Notes under the pieces: generated by a model | What the model was told of the DNA's origin: nothing | Databases searched by the model: none | The model's input: only the letters and a program-made list of their open reading frames with translations | Assembly: GCA_024364735.1 (NCBI GenBank) | Contig: JAGFNQ010005372.1 | Span: forward strand, 56,326 to 120,325 | Direction: 5' to 3' | From: Boesenbergia rotunda | Lineage: Eukaryota > Streptophyta > Magnoliopsida > Zingiberales > Zingiberaceae | DNA length: 64,000 bases | Part shown: positions 24,165-35,040 of the stretch, piece after piece | Numbering within the stretch: the stretch's first letter is position 1 | Layout of the letters: each line of letters starts with the position of its first letter | Position numbers and translations under genes: made by a program

Positions 24165-24236
24165 ACCAACCAGCCCAGCTGGTCACGCGCATGCTTTCTC
24201 TTCCGGTGGTCACGAGTTCGAACCCCTTGCTCCCCT
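24165..24236 (+). other. tRNA-like segment antisense to LTR I (copy 1)
   Basis: AGCTGGTCACGCGCATGC resembles a D-arm (A box). GGTGGTCACGAGTTCGAACC resembles variable loop plus T-arm, with GAGTTCGAACC close to the pol III B box GGTTCGANNCC. Runs of five and eight T follow at about 24243-24257. The acceptor stem does not pair, so it is not a functional tRNA. Confidence 0.5.
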
Positions 24237-24452
24237 TTAACGTTTTTCCTTTTTTTTAAATACTAAACGAACTCGGAAAATTCCATAAAAATATTCTAAA
24301 AATTCCTAAAAATATCTAGAATATTTCTAAACCATTTTTAAATAATTCTAAGGACTTCAAGAACTAAAAATGGGAATTTTGGGGCGTTACAATCCCCCAT
24401 ACCTTATGAAAAGTTCGTCCTCGAACTTAGAATAATTCTGGATATCTTTCTC

Positions 24453-25985
24453 TCATGCTGTCCTCATATTTAGATCTTTCTGAGTGAAGAAGTACTTCAA
24501 ACTCTGATGGTCTGTGAAGATTCTGCACTGCACTCCATACAGGTAGTGTCTCCAGAGCTTCAGTGCAAAGACCACAGCTGCTAGCTCAAGGTCATGCGTA
24601 GGGTAATTCTTCTCGTAGTCCTTGAGCTGTCTGGAGGCATATGCTATTACTTTACCATCTTGCATGAGGACAGCTCCAAGGCCCATCTTGGATGCATCAC
24701 TGTAGATGTCAAAGGCCTTGTCACTCTCTGGAACAGTCAGGATGGGAGCACTGGTCAGTCTCTTCTTCAGCTCTAGAAAACTATGCTCGCATTTATCTGA
24801 CCATTCAAACTTCTTGTTCTTTCTGGTCAAGGCTGTGAGTGGAGAGGCTATCCTGGAAAAGTCCTCCACAAATTTTCTGTAATATCCTGCCAGGCCTAAG
24901 AAGCTTCTGATTTCACTGGCATTCTTGGGTCTACACCAGTTGCTGACTGCTTCTATCTTGGCTGGATCAACTTGAATGCCTTCTTTGGATACAATGTGAC
25001 CTAGGAAGGCCACCTGATCTAGCCAAAACTCACACTTTGAGAATTTTGCATAGAGCTTCTCTTGCTGAAGGATCTGCAGCACTATCCTCAAGTGTGTAGC
25101 ATGGTCCTCTGGAGTCTGTGAGTATATGAGAATATCATCAATAAATACAATGACGAATTTATCGAGATACTCCCTGAAGATGTGGTTCATCAGCTCCATG
25201 AAGACTGCTGGAGCATTGGTTACTCCAAAAGGCATTACTACAAATTCGTAGTGGCCGTATCTTGTACTGAAAGCAGTCCTTGGCACATCACTCTCCTTCA
25301 CTCTGAGCTGATGGTAACCCGATCGCAGATCTATCTTGGAGAACACTGTAGCTCCCTTCAGCTGATCAAATAAATCATCTATCCTTGGCAAAGGATATCT
25401 GTTCTTGATGGTTACCTTATTCAAAGCTCGATAATCTATGCACTTTCGCATAGATCCATCTTTCTTCTTGACAAACAGTACAGGAGCTCCCCACGGTAAA
25501 TGACTAGGGCGGATGAAACCCTCGTCAAGCAGCTCTTGCAATTGTTCTTGTAATTTTTTCAGTTCTGCTGGTGCCATGCGATAAGGTGCTTTCGAAATTG
25601 GGTGGGTTCCTGGGGCCAACTCAATTTCAAACTCAATTTCTCGATTGGGAGGAAGTCCTGGTAACTCTTCAGGAAACACCTCAGGATAGTCACAGGCTAC
25701 CCTCACTTCTTCTCCTTGACTCGTATCCACTATATGAGCTAGAAAACCAGAGCACCCCTTCTCTAACATTCTCTGAGCTTGTAAGGTAGGTAGGAACCTA
25801 TTTATCTTTCTCCTTGGGTCTCCAATAAACTCAAATGAAGGTTCTACTTCTGGTGTGATCTTGACTTTCTTTTTGCGGCAGTCTATAGAAGCATTATACT
25901 TGCTCAAGAAGTCCATTCTTAAAATGACATAGTAATCCTTCATCTCAAGGACTAACAAGTCACTGTAGAGCTGTCGGTTGGAAAT
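24453..25985 (-). pseudogene. Element I pol: protease tail, reverse transcriptase, partial RNase H
   Basis: The open frame starts inside the protease C-terminus (ILRMDFLSKYNASIDC); the catalytic part is lost. Next is the linker with DYPEVFPEELPGLPP, then the reverse transcriptase: YRMAPAELKKL, WGAPVLFVKKKDGS, IDLRSGYHQ and the catalytic FIDDILIYS. The RNase H start FDIYSDASKMGLGAVLMQDG follows. The frame ends at LNMRTA, where the remaining RNase H and all of integrase are missing and the 3' non-coding end follows directly. The motifs resemble Tekay/Del-type chromoviruses, but the chromodomain that would confirm this is absent. An in-frame TAG lies just upstream (about 25985). This is the longest open frame in the window, about 500 codons. 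Confidence 0.93.
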
Positions 25986-26056
25986 CTAGATTGATACTGC
26001 CCTTAGCCTCTCAGTAGAGGCCATTACTTCCCCTGACAGTAAGGTTGTTAAGAACT

Positions 26057-26640
26057 TCATCGTTCAACCTTTCTGGTGGCCTTTATACTGTTTAAGTAGT
26101 GCTCAGTGATCAAAGCACTACTTATTAGTTCTTCGGAGGTTTGCAGCCTCTTAACACCGCTAGCCCCCTTCAACGCTATCTCAGGCCTTAACATCTTGAG
26201 CATTAGCCTAACTATCTCTTTTTCTGTGCTAACTAGCTCTGGGCACAGATGAGCTAACCGCTTAAACATCTTCACTGCTTCATCCACGGATAGTTCTCCT
26301 TGTCTGTACTCCGTGAATTCATCATAATGCTTGTTGGTTACTTGCATGTGAAAGTATTATTCGAAGAACTCAGTCTCGAAGTCGGCCCATGTCATCTGGC
26401 TGACATTTCTCTTGGCCTTGACTCTCTTCCACTATATTCTAGCATCTCCCGTAAGGCAGAAAGATGCACACTTTATCTTCTCTCCTCATGCCAGTCCAGT
26501 AGCCCTACTATTCTTTCCAACGTTTTGAACCATGCTTAAGCATCCCATGGTTTGCTTGTGCCTGGGAAGTTCCCTGGCTTCAGTTTCTCCTACTGAATGA
26601 GGTACGCTTCTTGCCTTCTAGGAGCTTGCTCCTCGTTTTG
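26057..26640 (-). pseudogene. Element I gag remnant (Retrotrans_gag-like)
   Basis: The minus-strand frame with a few stops reads CASFCLTGDARI*WKRV, MTWADFETEFFE*YF, then an open 96-codon stretch FTEYRQGELSVDEAVKMFKRL...CPELV. This is the W...F...F-EYF / Q-G-SV-EY--F--L pattern of gypsy gag. The CCHC knuckle and N-terminal protease are deleted between 26057 and about 26030. The leader from 26641 to 27086 is non-coding. Confidence 0.8.
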
Positions 26641-27086
26641 GGCCTTTCTAGGACGTCCTCAAATGTATAACTTAACACTTAATGGTAATGTTCCCAAACT
26701 TGCTTTAGGATATAACAAGACCTTGGTCTTGATTCTTATCTCATTTCTTAGTCCTAGAACTCGTTCTAGGGCTTAGTAAGACCTTGGTCTTACTCAAAAC
26801 TTTTATCAAGCACCATGCGTGCCATAATCCCAAAACTTACTTTTGGGCAAATCAAGTAAGTACTTAAGCATTTCTCTAATATCCATTCTAGGGATTAAAC
26901 ATGATTCCGTGATACTAAGGTATTAAACATGCTTCCTTGTTCTATGCACATATGAGTAAGTACTTAAGCATTTCTCTATACTGAAGTTAAGTAAAGGAGC
27001 AATAGAAAAACTGAAACTTAAAGCTTTCGTACTTGAAGACGGCAAGGTTGATGCTGATGTGTGTGTGATGCTGGAGAATGGGAACT

Positions 27087-27098
27087 GCTCTGATACCA
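27087..27098 (-). other. Primer-binding site of element I
   Basis: The minus strand reads TGGTATCAGAGC, two bases from the 5' LTR start at 27101. Confidence 0.92.
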
Positions 27099-27100
27099 CC

Positions 27101-29459
27101 TGTAGCGACCCGCCTTCTCTGCCTTAGACGGATCGTTACTTTCTTTACTTCTTGACTCTGATGCACGACTAAGAATGCGGAAATCTTTTTTTTTTCTTCT
27201 CAATTTAAATCTATCTATGATATACTAACTCTAATAGTCATGCATGATACAATGACATACTTCTTTACATCTATAGGGCTTTTCTGCAATGGTACCAGTC
27301 GACTGCTATCTGACCAGTCAACTGGTATCAGCCACAGAAAGTTCCTGGGCGCGGCACCAGTCGACTGATACTGAACCAGTCGACTGGCACGCCTGAAAAT
27401 CTGAATTTCAGATTCGAGGCCTTATTTCAAAACTCCACCAAACCTATACTTTCGAGCCATACAAAATCATGACACCATTTCTATGCTCCATACTAGTTTT
27501 CTAAACAACTTAGCCAATCAAAACGAATCCATAAACTTGAAATTAGGACTTTTGCGGGATTTAGCAAGTTATGAAAATCTATATAAACTTTAGGCTAAAG
27601 ATTGTACCAAACTTAACTTCTAACCATTGAAACTCATCACACAAAATTCTAAAACATCACTAAGGCATTATGGAATGAGAAAGCAACTTTTCTAAGCATA
27701 ATTGGGCAATAAAACTTAATTCAAAAGGGAAACTAGCACTATCTTGGCACATGCATCAATAACTCCAACAAAGTATCAATATTCTAAACTACTCACACTT
27801 CTACTCATCCAATGCAATCATAAGGATATGTATGCTAAATGAAATGACATGGAATCTTTACTCTAAGAAATTGAGCATGTAAAACTATCCAAAGCTTAAA
27901 CGTTCGCTAAACTCCATAAAGCAATAACTTGGAATTTGAATAAACTAAAATATTGTAATTCAAATAACTAAATTGTCTCGTCTCAAGGATCTCTCCAAAA
28001 TCAGCCACCACACACACTTTACTCAGCACCGCCTCGTCGCCATCCTTCAGAATTGCTTGCCTTTACCTTTATCTGCAGTAAGAGGAAATGCAACTAGTAA
28101 GCAAAAAGCTTAGTAAGTACTATCTAGCTCACAAAATCTCGAAATGTGCAAACATGCTTCTTGAACAATATGAAATCACATGAGATACTTATATGCTTGA
28201 AAGAAACACTAAGAACATGTATAACTCGAAAACATGCATACTCAAGCATTTATAAATCTTAACTCACTTTTCTTGGCTTAACTTGAAACTTTAGCAATTC
28301 TTTAACTTAAAATCTTTCTTTAACTCTTTGAAAACTTTCTTAAACTTTAGAAAACTTTGCTAAAGCATATACTTGAAAATAATAATCACTTGGATCCACT
28401 GAAGACGTAAGTACCATCTCATGCGCGTTCCCTAAAAGGTTGGGGTAGCGAGCCACCAATCCTAATAGAGCAGACCTTGGTCTACCAGGGCCAAGACCTT
28501 GGAATTGGACACCTGGATTTCTTTAACGACGCCCTTGGACGCCGGGTACTGGCCTTAGAAAATAAAATAGCTTTTCTTTCTTTTCTTTCTTATCTGTAAA
28601 TGCCTTGGCATTTTCTCGAGCACCTTGCGTGCTAAAATCCCTAAGTCTTGACTTTTGGGGATTTCTTAAGGCCTTGGCCTTTTCTTTTCTTATCTTTATC
28701 TTCTCTTTTCTTTTCTCATAGCTTTTCTTGGACCCTAACCTCATATAGGGTACTCCATAAAATATATATAAGCATATAATGAACTAAGATCACATGCAAA
28801 AATCTTAACAAGAAGGAAATATCTCTTTTAAAAACATTTAAGGAAAATTCTTGCGGAAAAACCGCCTCTTACTGCAGGTGAGCAGTACTTACTTTGATAT
28901 CTTGGACTTAAAACCAAGATTGACGTCTAGGGCTCGGAAGAAAATTGAGATCTCGGAGATTTCTTCGCGCCTATGTGTTCCTCTCGTCGCGGGGATTCCG
29001 AATATAGGAAAATCTCTTGGAGGAGAGCCTTGGCCGGCCCTCTAGGCCTTGGTGTGGTGTCGCCCAAGAGAGGAGAGGGGAAAGGAGTCGGCGCAAGGTG
29101 TTGGGCGAGGGAGAGAAAGGGTTTAGGTTGAGAGAAAATAAAATTTCTCTCTTTAATTATCTATTTATACTTATGGGGCGAATTTACCTAACTATACCTT
29201 ATCTATTGTTTCGCCCAATTTATTTCAACAAAACCAACCAGCCCAGTTGGTCACGCGCAAGCTTGCTCTTCCGGTGGTCACGGGTTCGAACCCCTTGCTC
29301 CCCTTTAACGTTTTTCCTTTTTTTTAAATACTAAACGGACTCGGAAAATTCCATAAAAATATTCTAAAAATTCCTAAAAATATCTAGAATATTTCTAAAC
29401 CATTTTTAAATAATTCTAAGGACTTCAAGAACTAAAAATGGGAATTTTGGGGCGTTATA
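27101..29459 (-). mobile_element. Element I, 5' LTR
   Basis: It has the same length as the 3' LTR (2,359 bp). Its last bases are ATA instead of ACA, a single change in the terminal CA. The tRNA-like copy at 29233-29305 has GGTTCGAACCC (29283-29293), a perfect B-box match. Confidence 0.93.
29233..29305 (+). other. tRNA-like segment antisense to LTR I (copy 2, perfect B box)
   Basis: This is equivalent to 24165-24236 but with GGTTCGAACCC intact. It is followed by TTTTT and TTTTTTTT (about 29311-29326), which would serve as pol III terminators. Confidence 0.5.
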
Positions 29460-29510
29460 TGATCCTCAACTCCCAAAGAGCAGTCTATAACAAGGCCGGC
29501 ATAGGTTACC
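29460..29510 (+). pseudogene. Element E gag sliver between insertions I and A
   Basis: Fifty-one bases belong to E: the second copy of TGATC, then codons for LNSQRAVYNKAGIGY, which continue SKTLDMI at 22032. The first copy of TTACC (29506-29510) duplicates 55538-55542, where E gag resumes. It contains no other feature. Confidence 0.9.
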
Positions 29511-30792
29511 TATTGGATCGGAGAAAATTGATAGAGCGGGGGGGGGGGGGGGTGGGGGGGTGAATATTGATCTAGAATTTTTTTGGAAAACTAGAGAAAG
29601 TACGCAGCGGAAAATAACAAAATAATCGAACACAAGTTGGTTTTACATGGTTCGGAGTCACGGTCGGCTCCTACTCTATGGCCCACGGTCCTTGACAGTT
29701 TACGTTGGGCAATTCTATAGTCGAAAAATCTTTTACAATTTTAAGTACATATACAGAATTAGAATTTAAATTGCAACACTTTTCGTAAATAAAATTTACC
29801 GACACCCGAGGTGGATCGAAGTTCGGAGCATAGGGTCGTCGTCGGTGTTGGAATCTCGAAGTTGAAGCTTGTCGGAGCATAGCGCTTGAACGAATGTGCT
29901 TGGAGCGTTGTGAGTGATGTTCTTCGAAGCCTTGGGGGTGAACCCCCTTTTATAGCACCCATAGGGGCACCTGTGTCGATGAGGGCGCCTACACGTGGCC
30001 TCTCCTGCACGATCTCTTATCTGCAGGCTCGGTCAATGCTTATCCTCTTCACAGGTGCGCCTGAGCTGATGGGGGCACCCGTATAGTCCCGGGTGCATGA
30101 GCTGACTTGGTCCAGAGGCTTCGTGGCAGTTTGCTTCACTTGCTTGGTTTAGGCTTCAACTGGGGCGCCCGTATCCATCCGGGTGCCTAGCCCCAGTGAG
30201 GCGCCTCACTCCATTGAGGCGCCTCAGCTGCAGAAACTCATTCCTTCGATCCCTGCAACCAAGGTTAGTTCCAAAACAAAAAGAAGCAAACATGTTAGTT
30301 ATTATTTACAGCCTAAGCTGTCTTGGTTCAGACTTTGGGCCTCCCAAATGGAACCCTAGGTCGAACCAACGCCTACTGTTCCCTCGCACGGGGAACACAC
30401 CCTCACCTACTCCTCTCAGGAGAGTTTACCTTTTGCCAACCGGCTCCTCCGGTTGGACTTTTACCCAATCCACCCGATCAGGTCTTCGTGCCCAGTCCGC
30501 GACCAAGACTTCTTGCCCAACTTCCGGTCAGGTCTTCGGAGCCCAGCCCTTTGCCAGGACTTCTTGCCCAGTCCTCGACCAGGACTTCATTGCCCAACTT
30601 CTGGTCAGGTCTTCTTGCCCAGTCCTTGACCCGGACTTCTTGCCCAACCCTTTACCAGGACTTCTTTCTTATAGTACCTAGGACTTTTCCTGCACACTTA
30701 GTAAGCTTGTTAGATCACATTAACACCTTAAGTTCTGAACCCTTTGCCATTATTAAAACACAGGTTTGACTTAGGTGCTTCCTGCACCAACA
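29511..30792 (-). mobile_element. Element A, 3' LTR
   Basis: It runs from TATTGGATCGGAG (decayed TGTTGG) to CTTCCTGCACCAACA. It begins with a G-run of more than 15 (29538-29560), has GGGGCGCC-type words at 29960-30230 and a tandem array at 30450-30665. The minus strand carries a TATAAAAGG-type box near 29945-29955. Confidence 0.9.
30450..30665. repeat. Tandem array 'aggacttcttgcccaac' in LTR A
   Basis: About six units of 30-37 bp with TTGCCCA(A/G) and CAGG(T/A)CTTC cores. The homologous array in the 5' LTR is at 55200-55425. Translated, it gives the repetitive frames one would otherwise see here on the plus strand, which are not genes. Confidence 0.85.
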
Positions 30793-32027
30793 ATCTCCCC
30801 CTTTTTGATTTATGGCAACACGGTTCAAAATGTTAAGTTAAAAAATAGATAACAAGCAACGAATTAAAAAAATATTCAATTTCCTCCCCCTGAAACGAAA
30901 ATTCTCCCCCTGAGTCTTTTAAAGATAAGTGGGGTTTTGTAAACTTTCTAAGTGCTTTAGATCATTGCAAGGTTTTCATGTTTAGCAAAGATTTCCAGAA
31001 TGTTTTTTGCACACTCAGAAAATTTCAGAATAGGTTTTTCTTTTTTTTCATACTTAGAAAATATTCAGAAAAAGTTTCTCACTTTTTTTCATACATAGAA
31101 AATGTTCAGAAAAAGTTTTTCAATTTTTCATACTTTGAAAATTTTCAGAAAGTTTTCCACATTTTCCATACATAGAAAATTTTCAGAAAAAGTTTTTCAT
31201 ATTTTTCATACTTAGAAAATTTTCAAAATTTTTTTTTCACATTTTTCATACTTATAAAAATTTTTAGAAAAAGATTTTCAATTTTTCATACTTAGAAAAA
31301 TTTAATTTTTGAAAAATCATTTTTTTCATACTTAGAAAATTTTTTTAAGTCTTCGTTATTTGCTTTACTTTTTGAAAAGGAGATAAATGTTTTGAAAAAT
31401 AAAATTTAGAAAAAATTTCTTTTCTCCTTTCCTTTCTCTCCCCCTTTGCCATATATAAAAAATCTAATTATAGCAAAAAAAAATGAAGTTCTGTATTGAA
31501 CCAATTCTAATAAACATAAACTGGACCAAACCAAATTAAACCATTCTTATTTGGGTCGTGTCTAACCCAGTTAGCTACTTACTAACTGTCATAAATAGTA
31601 GCTTTCACAAGGGTTAGTCAAGTTATGTGTTTTGATCAAGTTAGATTTTTTAAGCTTGACACTTAACCTAATTGTTGTTCAATTGATATTTATTGCCACA
31701 ATTACTGCAGATGCACTGACTTAAAGCATCTTGAATCAAGGCATAGACCTAAGCATCTCAACTCAGTCTCGGTTATCAATCAAAAGTACCCTAAGGTACT
31801 TGTGAGATGCTGGCTTCTAGATCTATAGGTGCATACAGTTATAGGGTTAGGGCCTAAGCTAAGTCTATTTGTGAAAAAACCTTAGTTTTGAAGGGGTAAG
31901 TTTTTGGAAAAAAAACTAAGTTGGAAAATCATTTTAAAATTCAAGACAAAAAAAATAATTTCTCAAAACATATTAATTAACAGATAAGAAACAAATTAAT
32001 TTTTGAAAAAAAACATGTAGAGCAGTC
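30793..32027 (-). other. Element A 3' non-coding region with polypurine cluster
   Basis: The polypurine complement ATCTCCCCCTTTTTGAT at 30793 is followed by CTCCCCCT tracts near 30880-30915 and 31437. Between them is an A/T-rich array of 'cataCttagaaaaTTTtcagaaaa' units (30960-31330). I see no accessory ORF, unlike in B, C and D. Confidence 0.8.
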
Positions 32028-32146
32028 CTATTCTACTAAGCATAACCCAAACTGCCTTCTTAGTAAGCTAAACTCTAACTCAGGTAAGGGTTTGGTAAGG
32101 ATATCAGCTATGTTTGACTTTGAGTCCATATGCTTAAGGACTATTT
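32028..32146 (-). pseudogene. Element A pol, C-terminal end of RNase H (cut off by B)
   Basis: This encodes VLKHMDSKSNIADILTKPLP and the following end of pol up to a TAG at 32028-32030. ADILTKPL is the usual terminal motif of copia RNase H. It continues HHFVRDHVARGEI at 48711 once B and one copy of TATTT are removed. Confidence 0.9.
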
Positions 32147-33480
32147 TGTTGGATCGAGAGAACCGATAGAGGGGGGGGGTGAATATCGAAAAATGTTCGG
32201 ATTTAATATGAGAGAAATTGCACAGCGGAAATTAAATCAACACACGAACACAAGTGGTTTTACTTGGTTCGAAGCCTAGGTCGACTCCTACTCCAAGGCC
32301 CACGATCGTTGATCGTTTACTTTGGGCAATTCTATATGTGGCGCAAAAGCAGTTTACAAAGATTGATTACAGAATAAGTGCAGTAAATTAAAATTCAACT
32401 CTTCTTTACCGACATCCGGAGTAGATGGTATTTTCAGAGCGGGAGGACGTCGTCGGCGCTTGAGTCTCGTGTCGGGAGGTTTCCGGAGCAGAGCGCGGGA
32501 GCAGAAGATCGTAGAAGCGTTGACTGAAATTCTTGCTTTGAAGCCTTGGTTCGAGGGTCTTTTTATAGAGCCTGGGGGCGCCCGGAACGTCGGGGGCGCC
32601 CCCCCCACGTGTCGGTCGATCCCCCTTTTGCTCGGTCAACGTTTGATCCCTTCAAACTCGGGATCACATCTTGACCGGGGCGCCCGGGATGCTGGGGGCG
32701 CCCGGGTTGACCGGGTCAAACCTTATCCCTTGGCTTCGCTGGCTTGTGCTTCGATGGCTTGCTATTGGGGGCGCACGGGAGCAGCGGGGGCGCCCGGGAC
32801 AGTAGCTGTCGAAGCTTGCTTCGCTTTCTTGTGTTCTGTGTTAACCTTGGGGGCGACTGGGACACTTTGGGCGCCCTGGTCAGCTGTTGCCTCATTCCTT
32901 TGAGGCTTTCTGAGCTGCAGACACTCGTTCCTTTGGTCCTGCATCCAGGGTTAGTCCAAAACATAATAAAATAATAAAATATTAGTTTATACAGCCTTAG
33001 CTGTCTTAGTTCTGACTTTGGGTCTCCAACATGGAACCCTAGGTCGAACCGACGCCTACTGTTCCCTCGATGGGGAACGCGTCCTCACCTACTCCTCTCG
33101 GGAGAATGTACCTAATGCCAACCGCTTCTCTGGTTGGACATTTGCCTGACGGTCCTTTGCCAGGTCTTGGATACCGAGCTGTCCTTCGCCCAGTGCCTAG
33201 CATTCCTTCGCTAGGGCTTCAGTTCCAAGCTGTCCTTCGCCTGGCGCCAAGCAGTCCTTCGCTAGGGCTTTTCACTCTAGCATTCCTTCGCCAGTGCCTA
33301 ACAGTCCTTCGCTAGGGCTTTTTACCCTGGCATTCCTTCGCCAGTGCCTAACATTCCTTCGCTAGGGCTTTTTGCTCTCCACACTAGAGTGACATATTAG
33401 ATAACAAGTAAAACTTAACTTTTGAACCCTGTTGCCATTATCAAAACACATGTTTGACTTGGGTGCTTTCTGCACCAACA
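32147..33480 (-). mobile_element. Element B, 3' LTR
   Basis: It runs from TGTTGGATCGAGAGAACCG to TTTCTGCACCAACA. GGGCGCCC palindromes lie at 32575-32880. A tandem array of 'ccttcgctagggctt' and 'ccttcgccagtgcct' units lies at 33160-33370. The polypurine complement ATCTCCCCCTTTTTGAT follows at 33481. Confidence 0.92.
32575..32880. repeat. GGGCGCCC palindrome array in LTR B
   Basis: GGGGGCGCCCGGGA and variants recur about eight times. Equivalent arrays lie in the 5' LTR (47785-48105), in LTR K (63560-63890) and, notably, in front of the B accessory gene (36440-36675). Each unit is self-complementary. Confidence 0.88.
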
Positions 33481-35040
33481 ATCTCCCCCTTTTTGATTTA
33501 TGGCAATCCTAGTTTATAAAGTTAAGTTTAATCAAAGCATGTAAAAATATTTTGTTCCCTCCCCCTGGAAGGACTCTCCCCCTAGATTTTTCAAAAATTC
33601 GTGGGGTTCTATGTTTAAGGAAAATAAATTTTTACTTAGAATTTTCAACAGAAGGCTTTTGTATTTTCAAAAATGATTTTTGCACTTTTGAAAACTTAAG
33701 TTTAGGTACTTGGAAATCTTTTGACAACTTAATTTTTAAAAGTACATAGAAGATTTTTGGAAGCATGAGTTTAGAGTACTTAGAAAAATTTTGAAGCCTT
33801 AAGTTTTAAAGTACTCAAAGGTCTTTTGAAAGCTTTTAACTTAAGTACCTTAATAAATTTTTGAGAAGCTTAAGTACTTAGAAAATTTTTGAAAAGCTTA
33901 AGTACCTAGAAAATTTTTGAAAAACTTAAGTGCTTAGTAAATTTAAAAAAAACTTAAGTACTTAAAAAATTTTCGAAAAAAGCTTAAGTACTTAGTAAAT
34001 TTAAAAACAACTTAAGTACTTAGAAAATTTTCGAAAAAAGCTTAAGTACTTAGAGAATTTTTGAAATGCTTAGTTAAGTACTTATTAAATAAAGTATAGA
34101 TTTTGAAATTTTGAGAGACAGAAATAAAAAATTTACAACAAGAAATATTTAACAAAATTTACAACAAAAATATTTTAAATAGAAAATTTTAAATTCTCTC
34201 CTTTCTTATCTCTCCCCCGTTGCCATATATCAAAAACAGATAAATATAGCAGGAATTAAAATTGCATAAAGGGAATAATTTTCATAAAGGAAAAAAAATT
34301 TGCATGATTTTGCTATACTGAACGAATTCATGATAAGACTTAAACCAAATCAGTTGATTTTCTCTTGTAGGGATCTGTCTAACCCAATTTGCTACTCACT
34401 AACTGTTATAAGCAGTAGTTTTTGCTAGGGTTAGTCAAGTTATGTGTTTCTGTTCAAGTTAGATTTTCTAAACTTGACACTTAACTTGATTGCTGTGTAA
34501 GTTGTATTTAGTGCCCCAATTACTGCAGATGCACTGACTTAAAGCATCTTGAATTGAGGCAAAGACCTAAGCATCTCAACCCTTTCTAGGTTATCAATCA
34601 AAAGTACCCTAAAGTGCTTGTGAGATGTTGGCTTCTAAATCTATAGGTGCATGCAGTTCTAGGGTTTGGGCCTAGGCTAAGTCCATTTACGAAAAAGCCC
34701 TAGTTTTGAAAGGGGGCAGTTTTGAAATAAAACAAAGTTGAAAAAGATTTTAAATAAAACTAATTTTGAATTTAAAGAAAAACAGTTTTTTCAAAATTCT
34801 TTTAGAACCTGATTTTTAAATTAAGTAAAGCAAACAAAATCAAAAGTAGAGTTAATATATTCTACAGAGCACAATCCTAACTGATCAAATAGGACAGACC
34901 AAGTACTCATTTTCATAAGTTACCTAGTCAAATAGAACAGAACAAGTACTCAAAATCCAACACAGTTATACAAGTCAGGCATAAGTCAACCCTACTAAGT
35001 AGGGACAGTCAAATTGTTACTAGTACAATGCTAAGCAAAT
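33481..35040 (-). other. Element B 3' non-coding region
   Basis: A polypurine complement at 33481 and further tracts near 33560-33585 and 34210 are followed by a 30-33 bp A/T-rich array, 'cttaagtacttagaaaatttttgaaaa' (33700-34090), and the block shared with A and C around 34500-34680. No open frame is present. Confidence 0.8.

Larger units (their letters stand above)
22033..24391 (-). mobile_element. Element I, 3' LTR
   Basis: It runs from TGTAGCGACCCGCC to GGGGCGTTACA. It contains four CAGTCGACTG-type palindromes (22227-22321), a pyrimidine-rich tract near 23500-23660, and an antisense tRNA-like segment at 24165-24236. The polypurine complement ATCCCCCAT follows at 24392. Confidence 0.93.
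22033..29459 (-). mobile_element. Element I, gypsy retrotransposon with internal deletions
   Basis: Two LTRs of 2,359 bp (22033-24391 and 27101-29459) flank a 2.7-kb internal region. The target-site duplication is TGATC (22028-22032 and 29460-29464). By eye the two LTRs differ at about 21 positions (about 99% identical), so insertion was recent. The internal region keeps a gag fragment, the tail of protease, reverse transcriptase and part of RNase H. Integrase is absent. The element must have moved using proteins from elsewhere. Confidence 0.93.

Noticed and set aside
24165..24236. A functional tRNA gene
   Set aside because: Acceptor stem does not pair and the anticodon arm is not formed; kept only as a tRNA-like segment.
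30196..30769. Plus-strand frames with repeated 'LLAQ..VRSS' segments (also 55038-55514)
   Set aside because: They are translations of the tandem array in LTR A, antisense to the element.
32460..32974. Gly/Ala/Arg-rich frames on both strands of LTRs B and K (also 47672-48215, 63403-63981)
   Set aside because: GC-palindrome arrays produce long open frames by composition; no homology pattern and no shared start.
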